DNA of 64,000 nucleotides from Warburgia ugandensis (GCA_035236585.1 CP141139.1:38015217-38079216); one strand, 5' to 3'; positions 22,818-35,640 are shown, counted from the stretch's first letter. The notes: generated by a model not told the origin, from the sequence alone. Program-made: numbers and translations.

Positions 22818-23640
22818 ATGAATAGAGGTAGAGGAAGATCTAGCCAGGGTAATACCCGAGGTAGAGGTATTGGTCATGGTAATAACAAACACCATAAGGG
22901 CAAATAGATAACATCCATGGAAGAATTTCCTGCAATTAAGTTGGAAAATATTCTAAAACAATTTTTTTTGGGTAATATCCCTTCTCAAATGTCTTTGGAA
23001 AACAAAATAACAACTTATGCAAAAATAATAAAAGAGGCTATAATATTGATTGAGGAGAATTATCTCCAAAAGAAATATAGGGATAATATCCTGCATATTA
23101 ATACAGATGATCTTCAATGGTACAAACCAAGAAACCCATGGGATGTTGCGGTCAGACATATACAAGATCATCCCTACACAATAAGGGCAGGAAAAAACCA
23201 ATATCTGATGGAGAAATTTCTCTAAAAAATAGGGTGTGTCAAAATAAGCCACTTTTATAATAATGATCACACTATTATAAATTTTAGTAAGTGCATGATT
23301 AATAAAGTTCTTTTCCCTCAAGAATGGGATATCAATCTAGGCCAATTCAAATGGATTGAGGGAAAACAAGGGGCAAATATCCCTATAAGTGGTTGGCTTA
23401 TATAGAGTCAATGACTCTCATAATGTATCTTGAAAACAACTAGTTGAAGCACTCCTGGTTTCTCAAAATAAACTCCCAACTTGCTTCTTATGGAGTTCCT
23501 GTTTGGTTCTTGCATTTGTAGAGAAAGATTGGACCCATTCTAGAAATATTACTAGAGAATTTAAAAAATCTTTATAATAAATAAGTTGAGTATGAACCCC
23601 CAAATCAATAAAATTCCTCTAGAAGAATTAATTGACATGT
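22818..23640 (+). pseudogene. Pararetroviral ORF2, copy A (broken and 3'-shortened)
   Basis: The ATG at 22818 overlaps the stop of ORF1 by eight bases (atgaatag). The N-terminus is rich in Arg-Gly (MNRGRGR...RGRGIGHG), suggesting RNA binding, and no other domain was recognised. A TAG at 22905-22907 is shared with copy B, where copy C has GAG. The open middle piece (22917-23225) includes LHINTDDLQWYKPRNPWDV. Compared with copy C the last part of the ORF is missing: after ELIDM the sequence jumps to the non-coding region. Function unknown. Confidence 0.7.
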
Positions 23641-24010
23641 TAGCTTTATGTAATTAATTAAATCTTTATGTAATTTTCATCTTTGCTTTATGTCACATTG
23701 ACCAGTCACCTTTATATCTTTATTTTATGCAAATAATTGTAGGTCAATAAATGTAATGGATTCCAAAGACACTTAAGTATGAATCTAAAGTCTATAAATA
23801 GGGAGTCAATCAGTCTAATGGGCATTAGTCCTTGGTTGCTTGAGTAGTTCACTTAACTCTACCATTCTAAGCCCAATTTCTTTGTAATCTTTTCCCCTTT
23901 TGTAATGCTATCCTGTGAAATATTCTAAAGTTTCTTCTACATTAAGTTTGCCCATGAGAGTCTCTTTTGCTTTGCAAGTATTCCTGATTTTGATCCTCTG
24001 CTTCCCTCTT
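23641..24010 (+). promoter_or_regulatory. Viral promoter and R region (copy A end)
   Basis: A TATA box (tctataaatagggag, 23791-23805) stands about 200 bases upstream of the R-region sequence that also begins the array at 20558. It is the likely promoter of the viral genomic RNA. The poly(A) signal seen in copy C (aataaa) is mutated here (gaaatattctaaag). The plus-strand R region stops at 24010 (cttccctctt), where the inverted block begins. Confidence 0.65.
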
Positions 24011-24395
24011 AGCTGGTCATAAAGAAAATCATAATGTAAGTGTATAGTCTAGAATTGTCTTTAATAGTCTAAGTACAATCTTATAATAAGTTATTCTCAT
24101 GTCTTACTCGACTATTAATGCTTTACGACAAACTCCTCTGAAATCACTACCACAAAAACAAAGGCCTATGCCCCTTAGGTGTCGATCTATAGGACATTTT
24201 GAATAGATTAGGATAAAATCATACTTAGAACATTAAAGGTAATAATGGGCTATACTGATTACATTACTATTCTCTATACTTTAGCCCTACATATACTTAG
24301 TCACTCATCAATGGATCTAATACCAAAGAGGGTAGTGGAGGATCAAAATCAAGAATACTTACAGAGCAAAAAAGACTCATGTGCAAAACCAATGT
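24011..24395 (-). repeat. Inverted viral leader / PBS / R block, first copy
   Basis: Read on the minus strand this is R (about 24395-24326), primer-binding site (24325-24312), then the leader up to just before the movement-protein start (24011, gaccagct). It matches 20570-20960 and 60068-60310. It stands head-to-head with the plus-strand R of copy A and directly in front of the coat-protein region of copy B. The same block with the same junctions recurs at 32861-33243. Confidence 0.85.
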
Positions 24396-26840
24396 ATAAG
24401 AAAAACCAAGTTTTAGTTCAATAGAAGAACTAAAAATCTCAAATAATAATATCATACATCTAGTTTACAAAAAACCTCAGGACAATACTCCTACTCCATT
24501 TGAGATGGACTTTAATATGCGATCTTAATAATTTCATTCCTGGAAGTGATCTCAAAAAATTAATAAGTAAAGAATTATAATTAGAAATTAATAAAGATTT
24601 TAGAGACTTGCACTTTAAAATTTTTAAAGACTATCTTCAATTTTGTAAAGATGAATTTTATAAACATCTTGAAAGAACATAGAAGTCAATGATTTTTTTT
24701 CCATGGTTTCTAAATTATTTTATAAGTAATGAACTTAATATTGTTACCAGAGAATGGAGTACTCTAAATGGAGAAAAATTTTCTTCTATATATCCTCCTA
24801 CAAATTCATTAAGATTGCCTATGCAAGATAGGATTCTTGAAACTACGGCATATGCTAGGCCAAGAAACCTTCAATCAATCTCTAATCTTAATGTTATAAT
24901 CAAACCGACAAATTATACCAATCTTTATCTACAAATTGTAAGTGAATAGGTAATAGAGATTGAAGAAGGAATTAATAAAATCCTTGAATACTTATAGAAG
25001 GTTGATTTTACAAAGAAAGAAAATACTTTATAAAAAATAGAGCCTTCAATAAAACCTCCACTTGAAATTAATAATTTCAAGATGGAAGAGGATTCAAGTG
25101 ACATAATAAAAGCCATCATAGATAGGCTTGATAGTTAAAAACTTAATACTTTGTCCACTCAAGGATCTGAAATTGAGTTAAACAATGAAAGTGACAAAGA
25201 AATAAGTTCAGAAGATATGTTTAAAACTGAATTAATGCAAGTTAAAACTCAATTTTCACAAATTAATGGGATAAAAAAGAAACCATGAAGACTTGATAGG
25301 TTTTACTATAAAAGACCAACACCAGCCATTGTTCTAATAGAAGAAAATGATGTTCATATTCAAAATGACTACAAAGCTAATTCAATCTATGAATGGAACA
25401 TAGATGAAATGACAAATAACTAAATATTCCAAATGATGCATAGAATACTTATGTACTCTATTGTATGTAAACAGAGAGGAAATACAAACAGAAACATAGC
25501 CAATATGATAATAGCTTCATAGGAGACCTAAAAGGATGGTGGGACAATTGCATCTCACCAATTCAGCAAAATGAAATTCAGTCTACAACAAAAGTTGAAC
25601 CTCATACGAGTCAATCCAAAGAATACTCAGTCTACACTTTGGTCAATACAATAGTAGAATATTTCACTAGTAATATTAAAAGCTAGTTTGAAAATTCTAG
25701 GGCATGTTACAGAATCTTAGGTGTCTTACACTAACCCATTTTAGGTTGTATAAGGATATCTTCCTAGCTTGAATTTTACACTTAAATAATGCAAACCATA
25801 GTCATCGAAAGCAAAAATTTATCGAACTTCCATACCTATTTGCATAAAGAGTCATGAGAACTCTTAAAAATAAATTCGAGGATAATATACCTTTTGAACA
25901 ATTAAATTATGGACAACTAGTTCATTCATGTATAAATGAAGGATTAACTCTTTGTGATGAAAAGAATTAGGAAATCAATTAATAAGAGAAAGAATAATAA
26001 AGAAAAATTAATTATGGGAATTCTGCTAGTAGTTTATGGTAGTTATATAGTAACCAAAAACACTTAATAAAGGTAAAACAAACAACCCCATAATAGAAGA
26101 TATAAAGCTTCTAATAAATCTTCAAGTATAAAAACTAATAAAAATAAAAATACTAAAAAGACAAATAAAAAATTAAATACTACAAATGTGCTAAACCTAG
26201 TCATTATGCCAATAAATGTTATACTAAAAGTCAAATTCAAGAGTTGGATATAGATGAATGATTAAAGAAATCATTATGCAAAATCATGCTTAACTCATTA
26301 GACTCAGAGCTTTCAGATATCTCTGATTATGAGTCTTCATCACCCTCAGAATCCAAGGATAATGCTAATACTTACTGTAAAGGGCAGTATACACTCAATA
26401 AAAATATGTAATACAAGAAAGCAATTATCGAGATGAACAATTTATCCATTAATGTCCGCTTACAATCCCAATAAGATCTACTTGATATAGCAGATCAAGT
26501 AGAAGACAAAACCCTCAAGAAAATAATACTTGAGAAAATATTAAAAATACCAACAGACAGTAAAGACAAAGAAAATAAAACTATTGATACAAACAATGTC
26601 TACAAAATGTCAAAAATAACAAAAAGGTTAAAAAACAAACCTTTAATGTCTAGTAATATAACTGTCTAAGATCTTAAGAGAGAAATTAATACTCTTAAAG
26701 TAGAAATTGCTTCAACAAAAAAGGAAGGCAGTCTCATTAATAGAAGACTAAGTAATCTTGAAAATTAAATGACTATTGAAATAGGAGAAACTTCTAATAC
26801 AAAAGAAAATACGTTGTCTCCTCAATATTTAGATTCAATA
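24396..26840 (+). pseudogene. Pararetroviral coat-protein region, copy B (broken)
   Basis: This is the capsid part of the polyprotein. Pieces include NNIIHLVYKKPQDN near the start, an open stretch at 24689-24949 (ELNIVTREWSTLNGEK), and a KGWWDN motif at about 25530, characteristic of caulimovirid coat proteins. The CCHC zinc finger follows at 26178-26219, with its first cysteine changed to tyrosine (YYKCAKPSHYANKC). Acidic and serine-rich sequence follows (SDISDYESSSPSES). Many stops and frameshifts are present. Its start coincides with the viral position where copy D ends. Confidence 0.75.
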
Positions 26841-28723
26841 AGAAGCATAAAATTATCAAAAAAGGTACATTAATGTTACAATTGCAATAGGGATAGAATG
26901 ATATTGTTCAGATTTAATAGCTGATATTAGCTATATACAAGAAGGATTGATTCCTATGAAATATTTTGAAAAACTTCCCAAAGTTTAACTTTAGCAAGTA
27001 ATAACAAGCTAAAAATAAATTATAAATTGACTAATTTTGTTTTATGCAATGATGATATTTGTATTCCAACTTCATTGTTGTTGGTCAAGGACTTTCATTC
27101 ACATGTCATTCGAGGAACTCCTTTCCTACATCAATTAATGCTAATTGATAAGATTAATACTTTAGGAATTTAATTTACAAAAGAAGGAAAGAATTTTCTT
27201 TTAAATTTATCATAGATCCGAAAAGCACACCTGCTAAATGAAGCAAGGAAAACATTATTGAAAGAACAAGAAATTAATTTTATCCGTGAAGAAATAGCCT
27301 ACCTTGATATAAAAAATACTCTTCAAAATAATAATTTCAAAAATAATGTGAAAGAACTTCTAAATTTGTTTCCAAATGATTTGTGTAAGGACCTCCCTAG
27401 TTCTTTTTGGAATAGGAAAATTTATATGGTCTCACTTCGTTATGAAGAATCTTTTAATGAAAAGAATATTCCAACCAAAGTCAGGCTAGTACAAATGAAT
27501 GCTACTTACATAGAACTTCGTAAAAATAAAATAAATGATCTAATGAATAGAAATTTAATAAGAAAATCTTTCTCTCCATGAAGTTATTTCGTGTTTTATG
27601 TCAATAAAGCAATAGAACAAGAGAGAGGAAAATCCAGGTTGGTCATAAACTACAAACCTTTTAATAAAGTTCTTAAATGGATATGTTATCCAATTCCTAA
27701 TAAAAGGATTTACTCAATAGATTACAAGTGCTCTAATATTCTCTAAGTTCGAATTAAAATCTGGATATTGGCAAATTCATATTACCAAAACTGATAGGTA
27801 TAAAATTGCATTTACGGTTCCTTTTGGACACTTTGAATGGAATGTTATGCCTTTTAGTTCAAAAATTGCACCTTTTGAATTTCAAAATATTATGATGACA
27901 TATTTAATCTATATGTTCAATTTATTATCACATATATTGATAATGTGGTCATATTTTCAAAATCAATTGAGCAGCACATTAAACACTTGGAAATCTTTAA
28001 ATGGTTGATTAAAAAGAATGTCTAGTTTTATCTTCCTCAAAGAAAAAATTATTCTAAGAAGAAGTAAGATTTCTAAGATATAATATTTGTCAAGGAAAAA
28101 TTGTTCCAATACAAAGAAGTATTGAATTTGCCTCAAAATTTCCTAATGAAATTGCTGATAATAAACAACTTCAAAGATTTTTAGGATTGTTGAATTATAT
28201 TTCAGATTGCTACCAGAAACTTGCACAAGATACTACAATTCTTTTTAATAGGTTAAAAAAGAATCTGAAGCCATGGACTTCAAATCATACAAGAGCAGTA
28301 CAAAAAATAAAATCTAAGGTCTACAAACTTCCTTACCTTAATTTGGAAAATGTTGACTGGTTCAAAATTGTAGAAACTAATGCTTCTAATATTGGATTTG
28401 GGGGTATTCTTAAGCAGAAGAACCTTGAAACGGATAAAGAAGAACTAGTTTGGTTCCACTCAGGTAAGTGGAATACCACTCAAGAAAAATATTCTATAGT
28501 AAAAAAAATGCTTTCAATTGTCAAATACATTTCAAATTTTCAATATGATCTCTTAAACCAAAAATTTCTTCTTAGTATAGATTGTAGTGTCATCAAACAA
28601 ATTATTGAAAAAGATGTTATAAATATAGTTTCAAAATAAATTTTTACAAACTGGCAGGCATAATTATCTGTTTTTTTATTTTGAAATTGAACATATTAAA
28701 GGAGAATATAACTATCTACCTGA
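26841..28723 (+). pseudogene. Pararetroviral protease, RT and RNase H, copy B (broken)
   Basis: The retropepsin region (about 26870-27190) has lost its active-site triplet to a small deletion before DISYIQEGLIP. The RT N-terminal part is open at 27258-27581 (FNEKNIPTKVR...IELRKNKINDLMNRNLI). The catalytic box reads YIDN (27933-27944), and a TAA follows at 28055-28057, both shared with copy A. RNase H is largely open at 28187-28639 with ETNASNIGFGGIL. The last codons are split by the solo LTR at 28729, and the final residues FMSFYKDHE resume at 31646-31678. Confidence 0.8.
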
Positions 28724-28728
28724 CTTCC

Positions 28729-31640
28729 TATAATGACTTAAAATTTTTAATATTATTATCACTTTTACACCCACGATCAATTATGATGTTTGGTTTGTTT
28801 ATTTTGGGAATCAATATACGCTTAAATCACCTTAATAGGTGATTGGATGTTTTATTTTAATTAAAATATAAAACCAAGGAACTTTTGAGAAAAATTAGTA
28901 TCATTAGATTATGCACTTGAAATGGAATCTAACACTTTAAAGAACACTGAAAACGGATTTCGTATGAAGAAGTTATAAGCGTCGAAAGATGGAGGGCATA
29001 TATGTAATTTGACTGTAAAAAGAAAAAGGCCTGAAAATGTAGGGGGTCGTTTTGATAACGATACCCCTGGTCCTCCCCTACCTCTCACTGACTTCCAGCA
29101 CCGCCTTTGCAACGTGGTGTTAGAAGAAATGGCAGCACCGCCATTGGGTAGCACTGTCATCACGGGCTATAAAAAGCCCTCTTCCCCTTTTCCCCGATCA
29201 TCCCGTTTTCCCCTCTTCTCCGGTTGTTTCCCTCTAGGGTTCTGGCAGATTCGGAGAGCACGCCATCTTTAACGATGGGTACTTTCCCAGACCACCTACA
29301 TAAGCCCCTCACTTCCCTTTCTAGTTTCCCTCTTTCTTCCCCTCTTCTCCTCCAGCATTTTCTTGCGTTTTTTGACGTCTATGTTCCAGAAACAAGGAAC
29401 GTGATCGCTGGACAAATGATGGTGGATCAAAGAGTAAACAACACCATTGGATTCCTTGTGAAGATAGGATCAAAATTCCTCAAGAAATTTCTGAATCAGA
29501 GTTAATTTCACCATTGATCGGGCTGAAATTCAAATTTCGGCAACAATGCATTTTTAGGCCAACCTCTGATGTGAAATTCTTGTTTTCTAGCATCAAATGA
29601 ACACAGAATGACTCCAAACTTGATAGGAGTAAAGGTAAGATCCTGATATACAAACCCTTTTAATTTGGAGTTAATCAGACTTAGAAATTGTCACCTGCGA
29701 CAACTATGCTGGTCATCTTCTCCAGCGACGGTCAGTTATGCAAGCGACCTGATCCTATACCCAAGACGCACGCTCGTCGACTGGAATGCATGCTTTGGAG
29801 TGTCCTTCAGGCGTGTGTGAGTGTTCAGTGTGGTCGCGGTTTGACTAGGACCCGCATGTGTCCTGGGAACCGTGATGCGTGGGCTCGGTATGGACGAATT
29901 TGGTTCGTCCGTGACGTTGCGACACTAAAAATGCAATTAGGGGGCTGTAGGACTCCGATTGATGATCCGAAAGAACCATTACATTTGTATTGACGATGCA
30001 GACCTAATGAGACTATAAAAGTTAGAGTTAGAGGCCTATTTAGTATGACTATAGCCTAAACACTATAGGGATCGCATAAATCTACAGGATAAAAAATGAT
30101 CAACTTCATAGATTGATTTGTTAGGTCTATTAGGAGACCAATATGCCTAGATCCACTCTAAGTTACATACATCTACCTTGAAATTATAGATATGACTGTC
30201 CAAATTAAGTACAGAATTGTTCTAGGCATCAGGACAGGCAACATGGGAGGTCTAACTGGGAGATCTGACCGTTCAATTACACGATCTGATGATAGTAGTT
30301 TTTAAATGCATCTTAAACTTTGACTTTCCTTTATTACCATATTAAGCATGCTTTTGAGATAATGTTGTTCTTATACTAGTATGCAGACTTGTTTTCATGT
30401 TTTATGGCTTTGAATGCGATACTAGCATGAACTGATTTTATGTATCGCTCGCATGGTTTGCAAATAAATACATAAATTGCATGATTGGGATGATTGAGAT
30501 TTGGATTTATCTATATATGTTTTTTTGGGCTATTGAGCTTGGTGGGCACTATGCTAAGTAGGTAGATCGCCGAATGAGACAACCTACAGTAGAAACAAAC
30601 TTTGAGTTCCAAGTGAGCAGATCGTAGAATGAGGCAGCCTACGGTGGGAACAAAACATGGAATTCCAAATGGGTAGATCACCGAATGAGGTAGCCTACAG
30701 TGGGGACAAAACCCTTAAGTTCCAAGTTGGCAGATTGCTAAATGAGGCAGCTTGCGGAGGAGCATAATTGACCCTATGATTTCAGTGTTATCGATATTCA
30801 TATAGTATTGAGATGGTCGTATAAGAGTATTCATGACCAGTCGGTTCCAAGTGGGCAGATCACCGAATGAGGCAGCTTGCGGTGGAAACAAAACCGAAAG
30901 ATCATGCGCATGATACTTATAGTGATGCCAGCATCTGCTTTGAATAATGACTATTTTAAGAGTTTCATGATTATTATAGTTGACTCATTGATTGAATGTA
31001 GTTACTGAGATCTTATTACATGATTCTATTGATTTCTATCTTATGATTTTATATATTGACTACTAGATTTCGGTAAAGGATTTTCATGGTTGAAATTGCA
31101 TTAATGAGCTTACATTTTATGCATAAATTTGCATATTTACACAAACAAAGAAATCACTGATGTTTACATAAAAAGCTTTTTGAATTATGCACGTTGCATG
31201 CTGTGTTTTCAAAATAGTAGTATCAGATCACCTATTGGGTATGAAGAATACTCACCCAAATATATCATTTTTACGGATAAGGTTCAAAGGGATTTGAAGA
31301 AGCATTAGAAGACATTAGTACGATGATCAAGAGAATAAAGAGAAGATAAGTATCAATGTAAGTATATAATCTCCTCTTTGGACATGTATCTGTAATTATT
31401 ACAGTTGGGCTGTGCATTGTGACTGGATAGACCTAGAAAGACATTTATGCTTTAAATTGTAAACATTTCCTTGTTTATCTTGAAAGCAAATGACACTTGG
31501 GGTTTTCAAAATGAATTTAAAATCAAAAGGAATTTTCGATGCATTGCATTATTTTTCAAAATGTTTTCAAATAGGGATCGATCCCGCCTTAGGAATTAGT
31601 TTTGCATTTAAAAATACACGTGAAAACCCGGGTCGTCACA
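28729..31640 (+). mobile_element. Gypsy solo LTR, 2.9 kb, TSD CTTCC
   Basis: The element starts tataatgac (degraded from tgtaatgaccc) and ends gggtcgtcaca. It is flanked on both sides by CTTCC (28724-28728 and 31641-31645), which restores uninterrupted viral sequence matching copy C at 37455. It aligns with the LTRs of the gypsy element at 39810-58434 and has no internal region, so it is a solo LTR left by recombination. Open frames inside it are not genes. Confidence 0.95.
30560..30895 (+). repeat. About 57-bp tandem repeats inside the solo LTR
   Basis: Units of the form gcagatcaccgaatgaggcagcctacggtgg...aacaaaac...gttccaa follow each other about four times from 30560 to 30760, with a further unit at 30845-30895. 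The other LTRs of this family have a different, non-repeated sequence at the same place (41760-41990 and 57400-57630). Confidence 0.85.
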
Positions 31641-31645
31641 CTTCC

Positions 31646-32510
31646 TCATTCATGAGTTTTTATAAGGATCATGAATAGAGGTAGAGGAAGATCTAGCCAG
31701 GGTAATACTCGTGGCAGAGGTATTGGTCATGGTAATAACCAAGACCATAAGGGCAAATAGATAATATCCATGGAAGAATTTCCTACAATTAAGTCAGAAA
31801 ATATTCCAAAATAATTTTCTCTAGGTAATACCCCTTCTCAAATGTCTTTGGAAAATATTCCAAAACAACAATTTATGCCTTAGAAAACAATAAAAGAGGC
31901 TATGATAATGACTGCAGAGAATTATCTCTAGAAGAAATATAAGGATAATATCCTGCATATTAGTACATATGATCTTTAATGGTACAATCAATTAAACCCA
32001 TGGGATGTTGCGGTCAAACACATGCAAGATCATCCCTTCCAAATAAGGGAAGGGAAAAACCAATATATGATGGAGAAATTGCTCCAAGAAATACGGTATG
32101 TGAAATAAGCTACTTTTATAATAATAATTGCACTACTATAAATTTTAGTAAGTGCGTGATTAATAAAATTCTTTTCCCTCAAGAATGGGACATCAATCTA
32201 GGCCAATTCAAATAGATTGAGGGAAAACAAGGGGCTAAATATCCTTATAAGTGGTGGGATTATATGGAGTCAATGATTGTCAGAATGTATCTTGAGAACA
32301 ACCAGAAGAAGCACTCCTGGTTTCTCAAAATGAATGCCCAATTTGCTTCCCATGGAGTTCCTGCTTGGTTCTTCCATTGGTGGAGAAAGATTGGACCCAT
32401 TCTTGAAATATTACCAGGGAATTTAAAAAATCTTTATAATAAATGGGTTGAATATGAAACCCAAATTAATAAAATTCCTCTAGAAGAATTAATTAACATG
32501 TCACATTTAT
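31646..32510 (+). pseudogene. End of viral ORF1 and ORF2, copy B (broken, 3'-shortened)
   Basis: Continues the virus after the solo LTR. ORF2 starts at 31671 with the same eight-base overlap and Arg-Gly-rich start as copy A, and the same early TAG (31758-31760). Later pieces (31979-32215 and 32264-32518) are in different frames; the second includes WFFHWWRKIGPILEILPGNLKNL. The C-terminal part is missing by the same deletion as in copy A. Confidence 0.7.
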
Positions 32511-32860
32511 GTAATTAATTAAATCTTGATGTAATTTTCTTCTTTTTTTATGTCACATTGACCAATCACCTTTATGTCTTTACTTTATGCAAATAATTGT
32601 GATGGATTCTAGAGACACTTAAGTTTGAATTTGAAGTCTATAAACAGGGAGCTAGTTAGTCTGATGGGCATCAGTCCTTGGTTGCTTGACTAGTTCATAT
32701 AAGTCTGCCATTCTGAGCCCAGTTTCTCTGTAATCTTTACAACTTTTGTAATTCTATCCTAATCATTAAATATTCTGAAGTTTCTTCTACATTAGTTTTA
32801 TGCATGAGAGTCTCTTTTGCTTTGCAAGTATTCCTGATTTTGATCCTTTGCTTCCCTCTT
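32511..32860 (+). promoter_or_regulatory. Viral promoter and R region (copy B end)
   Basis: Equivalent to 23641-24010. The TATA box is weakened (tataaaca, 32639-32646). The R region ends at cttccctctt (32851-32860), the same word at which copy A joins its inverted block. Confidence 0.65.
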
Positions 32861-33243
32861 AGTTGGTCTTAAAGAACATCGTAATGTAGGTGTAAAGTCT
32901 AGAATTGTCTTTAATAGTCTAAGTACAATCTTATAATAAGTTATTCTCATGTCTTACTCGACTGTCAACATTTTACAACAAACCCCTCTGTAATGCCATG
33001 CGAACAAAGGCCTACCTGATTAGGGTGTTGATCCATAAGACTTTTTGAATGGATTAGGATAAAATCATACTTAGAACATTAAAGGTAATAATGGGCTATA
33101 CTAGTAACATTACTATTGTTTATAATTAGCCTTACATATACTTAGCCACTCATTAATGGCTCTAACACCAAAGAGGGAAGTGGAGGATCAAAATTAGGAA
33201 TACTTACAGAGCGAAAGAGACTCTCATACACAAAACCAATGTA
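32861..33243 (-). repeat. Inverted viral leader / PBS / R block, second copy
   Basis: Same content and junctions as 24011-24395. On the minus strand it runs R, primer-binding site (33170-33157, tggtgttagagcca) and leader, ending at the same leader word (gaccaact) at 32861. The following coat-protein region starts at gtacaagaaaaacc (33241), as in copy B. Confidence 0.85.
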
Positions 33244-35640
33244 CAAGAAAAACCAAGTTCTAGAAGAACTAAAAATCTCAAATAATAATATCATACATCT
33301 AGTTTACAGAAAACCTAAAGACAATACTCCTACTCCATATGAGATGGACTTTAATATATGATTTTATGAGTTTCAGTCCTGGAAGTGATCTCAGAAAAAT
33401 AATAAGCAAAGAATTTCAATTAGAAATTAATAAGGATTTTAGAGACTAGTACTTTATGAATTGTAAAGACCATCTTCAATTCTATAAAGATGAATTTTAT
33501 AAACATCTTGAAAGAACACAGAAACCAATGTTCTTTATTCTATGGTTTCTAAATTATTTTCTAAGTAATGAACTTAATATTATCACTAAAGAATGGAGTA
33601 CTCTAAATAGGGAAAAAGTTTCTACTGTGTGTCCTCCTATAGATTCATTAAGACTGTCTATGCAAGAAAGGATTCTTGAAACTATGGTATATACTAGGCC
33701 AGGAAACTTCCAATCAATCTTTGATCTTAATGTTATAATCAAATAGATGAATTATACCAATCTTTATCATCAAATTGTTGGTGAACATATAATAAAGATT
33801 GAAGAAGGAAATCCTTGAATACTTACAGAAGGTTTACTTTAAAAAGAAAGAAAATACTTCATAAAAATTTGAGCCTTCAATAAAACCTCCACCTGAAATT
33901 AATAATTTCAAGATGGAAGAGGATTCAAGTGACATAACAAAAGACATCAGAGATAGGCTTGATAATTTAAAACTTAATACTTTGTCTGCTCAGGAATCTG
34001 AAACTGAGTCAAAAAAGTGACAAAGAAATAAGTTCAGAAGTTATGTCTGAAACTAAATTAATGCAAGTTCAAAGTCAATTTTCACAAATTAATGGGATTG
34101 AAAAGAAACCAAGAAGACTTGATAGGTTTTACTATAAAAGACCAACACTAGTAGATGTCCTAATAGAAGAAAATGATGCTCATATTAAAAATAACTATCG
34201 AGGTAATTCAATCTATGTATGCAACATAGATGGAATGACACACAACTAGATATTCCGAGTGATGCATAGAATACTTATTTTCTCTACTGTATGTAAATAG
34301 AGAGGAAATACATATAGAAACATAGTCAGTATGATAATAGCTAATTTCATAGGAAACTTGAAAAGGATGGTGCGACAATTGCATTTCCCCAATTCAACAA
34401 AATGAAATTCTGTCTATAGTCAAAATTGAACCTCATACAAGTCAGCCTAAAGAAGACTCAGTCTACACTTAGGTCTGTACAATAGTAGAACATTTCATTA
34501 GTAATATTAAAAGCTAGTTTGAAAATTCTAGGGCCTTGTTATAAAATCCTAGGTGTCCTACACTAACCCATTTTAGGTGGTATAAGGATGTCTTCCTAGC
34601 TTGTGTTTTACACTTAAATGATACAAACCATAGTCATTGGAAGAAATTTTTTATCAAAGGAGTTCCATACTTGTTTGTAAAAAGAGTCAAGAGATCTCTT
34701 AAAAATAAATTCAAGGATTATATACCTTTTGAACAATTAATTTATGGACAATTAGTTCATTCATGTGTAAACAAAGGATTAAATCTTTGTAATAGAAATC
34801 AATTAAAAAGAGAAAGAATAATAGAGAAAAAACAATTAGGAGAATTTTGCCAACAGTTTGCATTAGATATACCCAAACTAAAAACACCTAATAAAGGTAA
34901 AATAAGACAATCCAATAATAGAAGATATAAATACAAAGATATAAAGATCCTAATAAATATTTAAGCATAAAAACTAATAAAAATAAATATCCTTAAAAAG
35001 ACAAATAAAAATTAAATGTTATAAATGTGGTAAGCTTGCTCATAATGTCAGTAAATGTTATAATAAAAAGAAAATTCAAGAGTTGGATATAGATGAAGGA
35101 TTAAAGAAATCATTGTGCAAAATATGCTTAACTCGTTGGAGTCAGAGCTTTCAAATATCTCTAATTATGAGTCTTCTTCATCCTCAGAATTTGAGGATAA
35201 TGATAATACTTGATGTAAAGGTTAGTGTAATACACTCAATAAAGATATAGAATATTGCAAGGCAATTGTTGAGATGAACAATTTATCCATTAATGTCCTA
35301 TCGCTATTCCAACAAGATCTACTTGATATAGCAGATCAAGTAGAAGATGAAACCCTTAAGAAAATAATACTTGAGAAAATATTAAAAATAGCAATAGTTA
35401 GTAAAGACAAAGAAAATAAACTATTGATATAGACAATGTCTATTAAATGTCAGAAATAAAGAAAAGGTTAAAAAACAAACCTTTAATGTCTAACAATATA
35501 ACCGTCCAAGATCTTAATATAGATATTAATACTCTTAAAGTAGAAATTACTCCAATTAAAAGTGAAAGTAGTCTCATTAATAGAAGACTAAGTAATCTTG
35601 AAAAAAAAAAAAGACTATTGATAGGAGAAGCTTCTAATAC
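33244..35640 (+). pseudogene. Pararetroviral coat-protein region, copy C (broken)
   Basis: Homologous to 24396-26840. Open pieces are 33456-33746 (FYKDEFYKHLERTQKPMFF...EWSTLN), 34043-34249 (KKPRRLDRFYYKRPT) and 34671-34964. The CCHC zinc finger at 35017-35058 keeps all four ligands (CYKCGKLAHNVSKC). A low-complexity serine/acidic stretch follows, then an apparent coiled or linker region (35447-35644). The WWDN motif is altered to WCDN near 34375. Several frameshifts are present. Confidence 0.75.

Noticed and set aside
32861..33243. Reading the inverted block as proof of a bipartite genome.
   Set aside because: Shared lesions show that the array has been duplicated in the chromosome, so two blocks with one set of junctions may be a single event.
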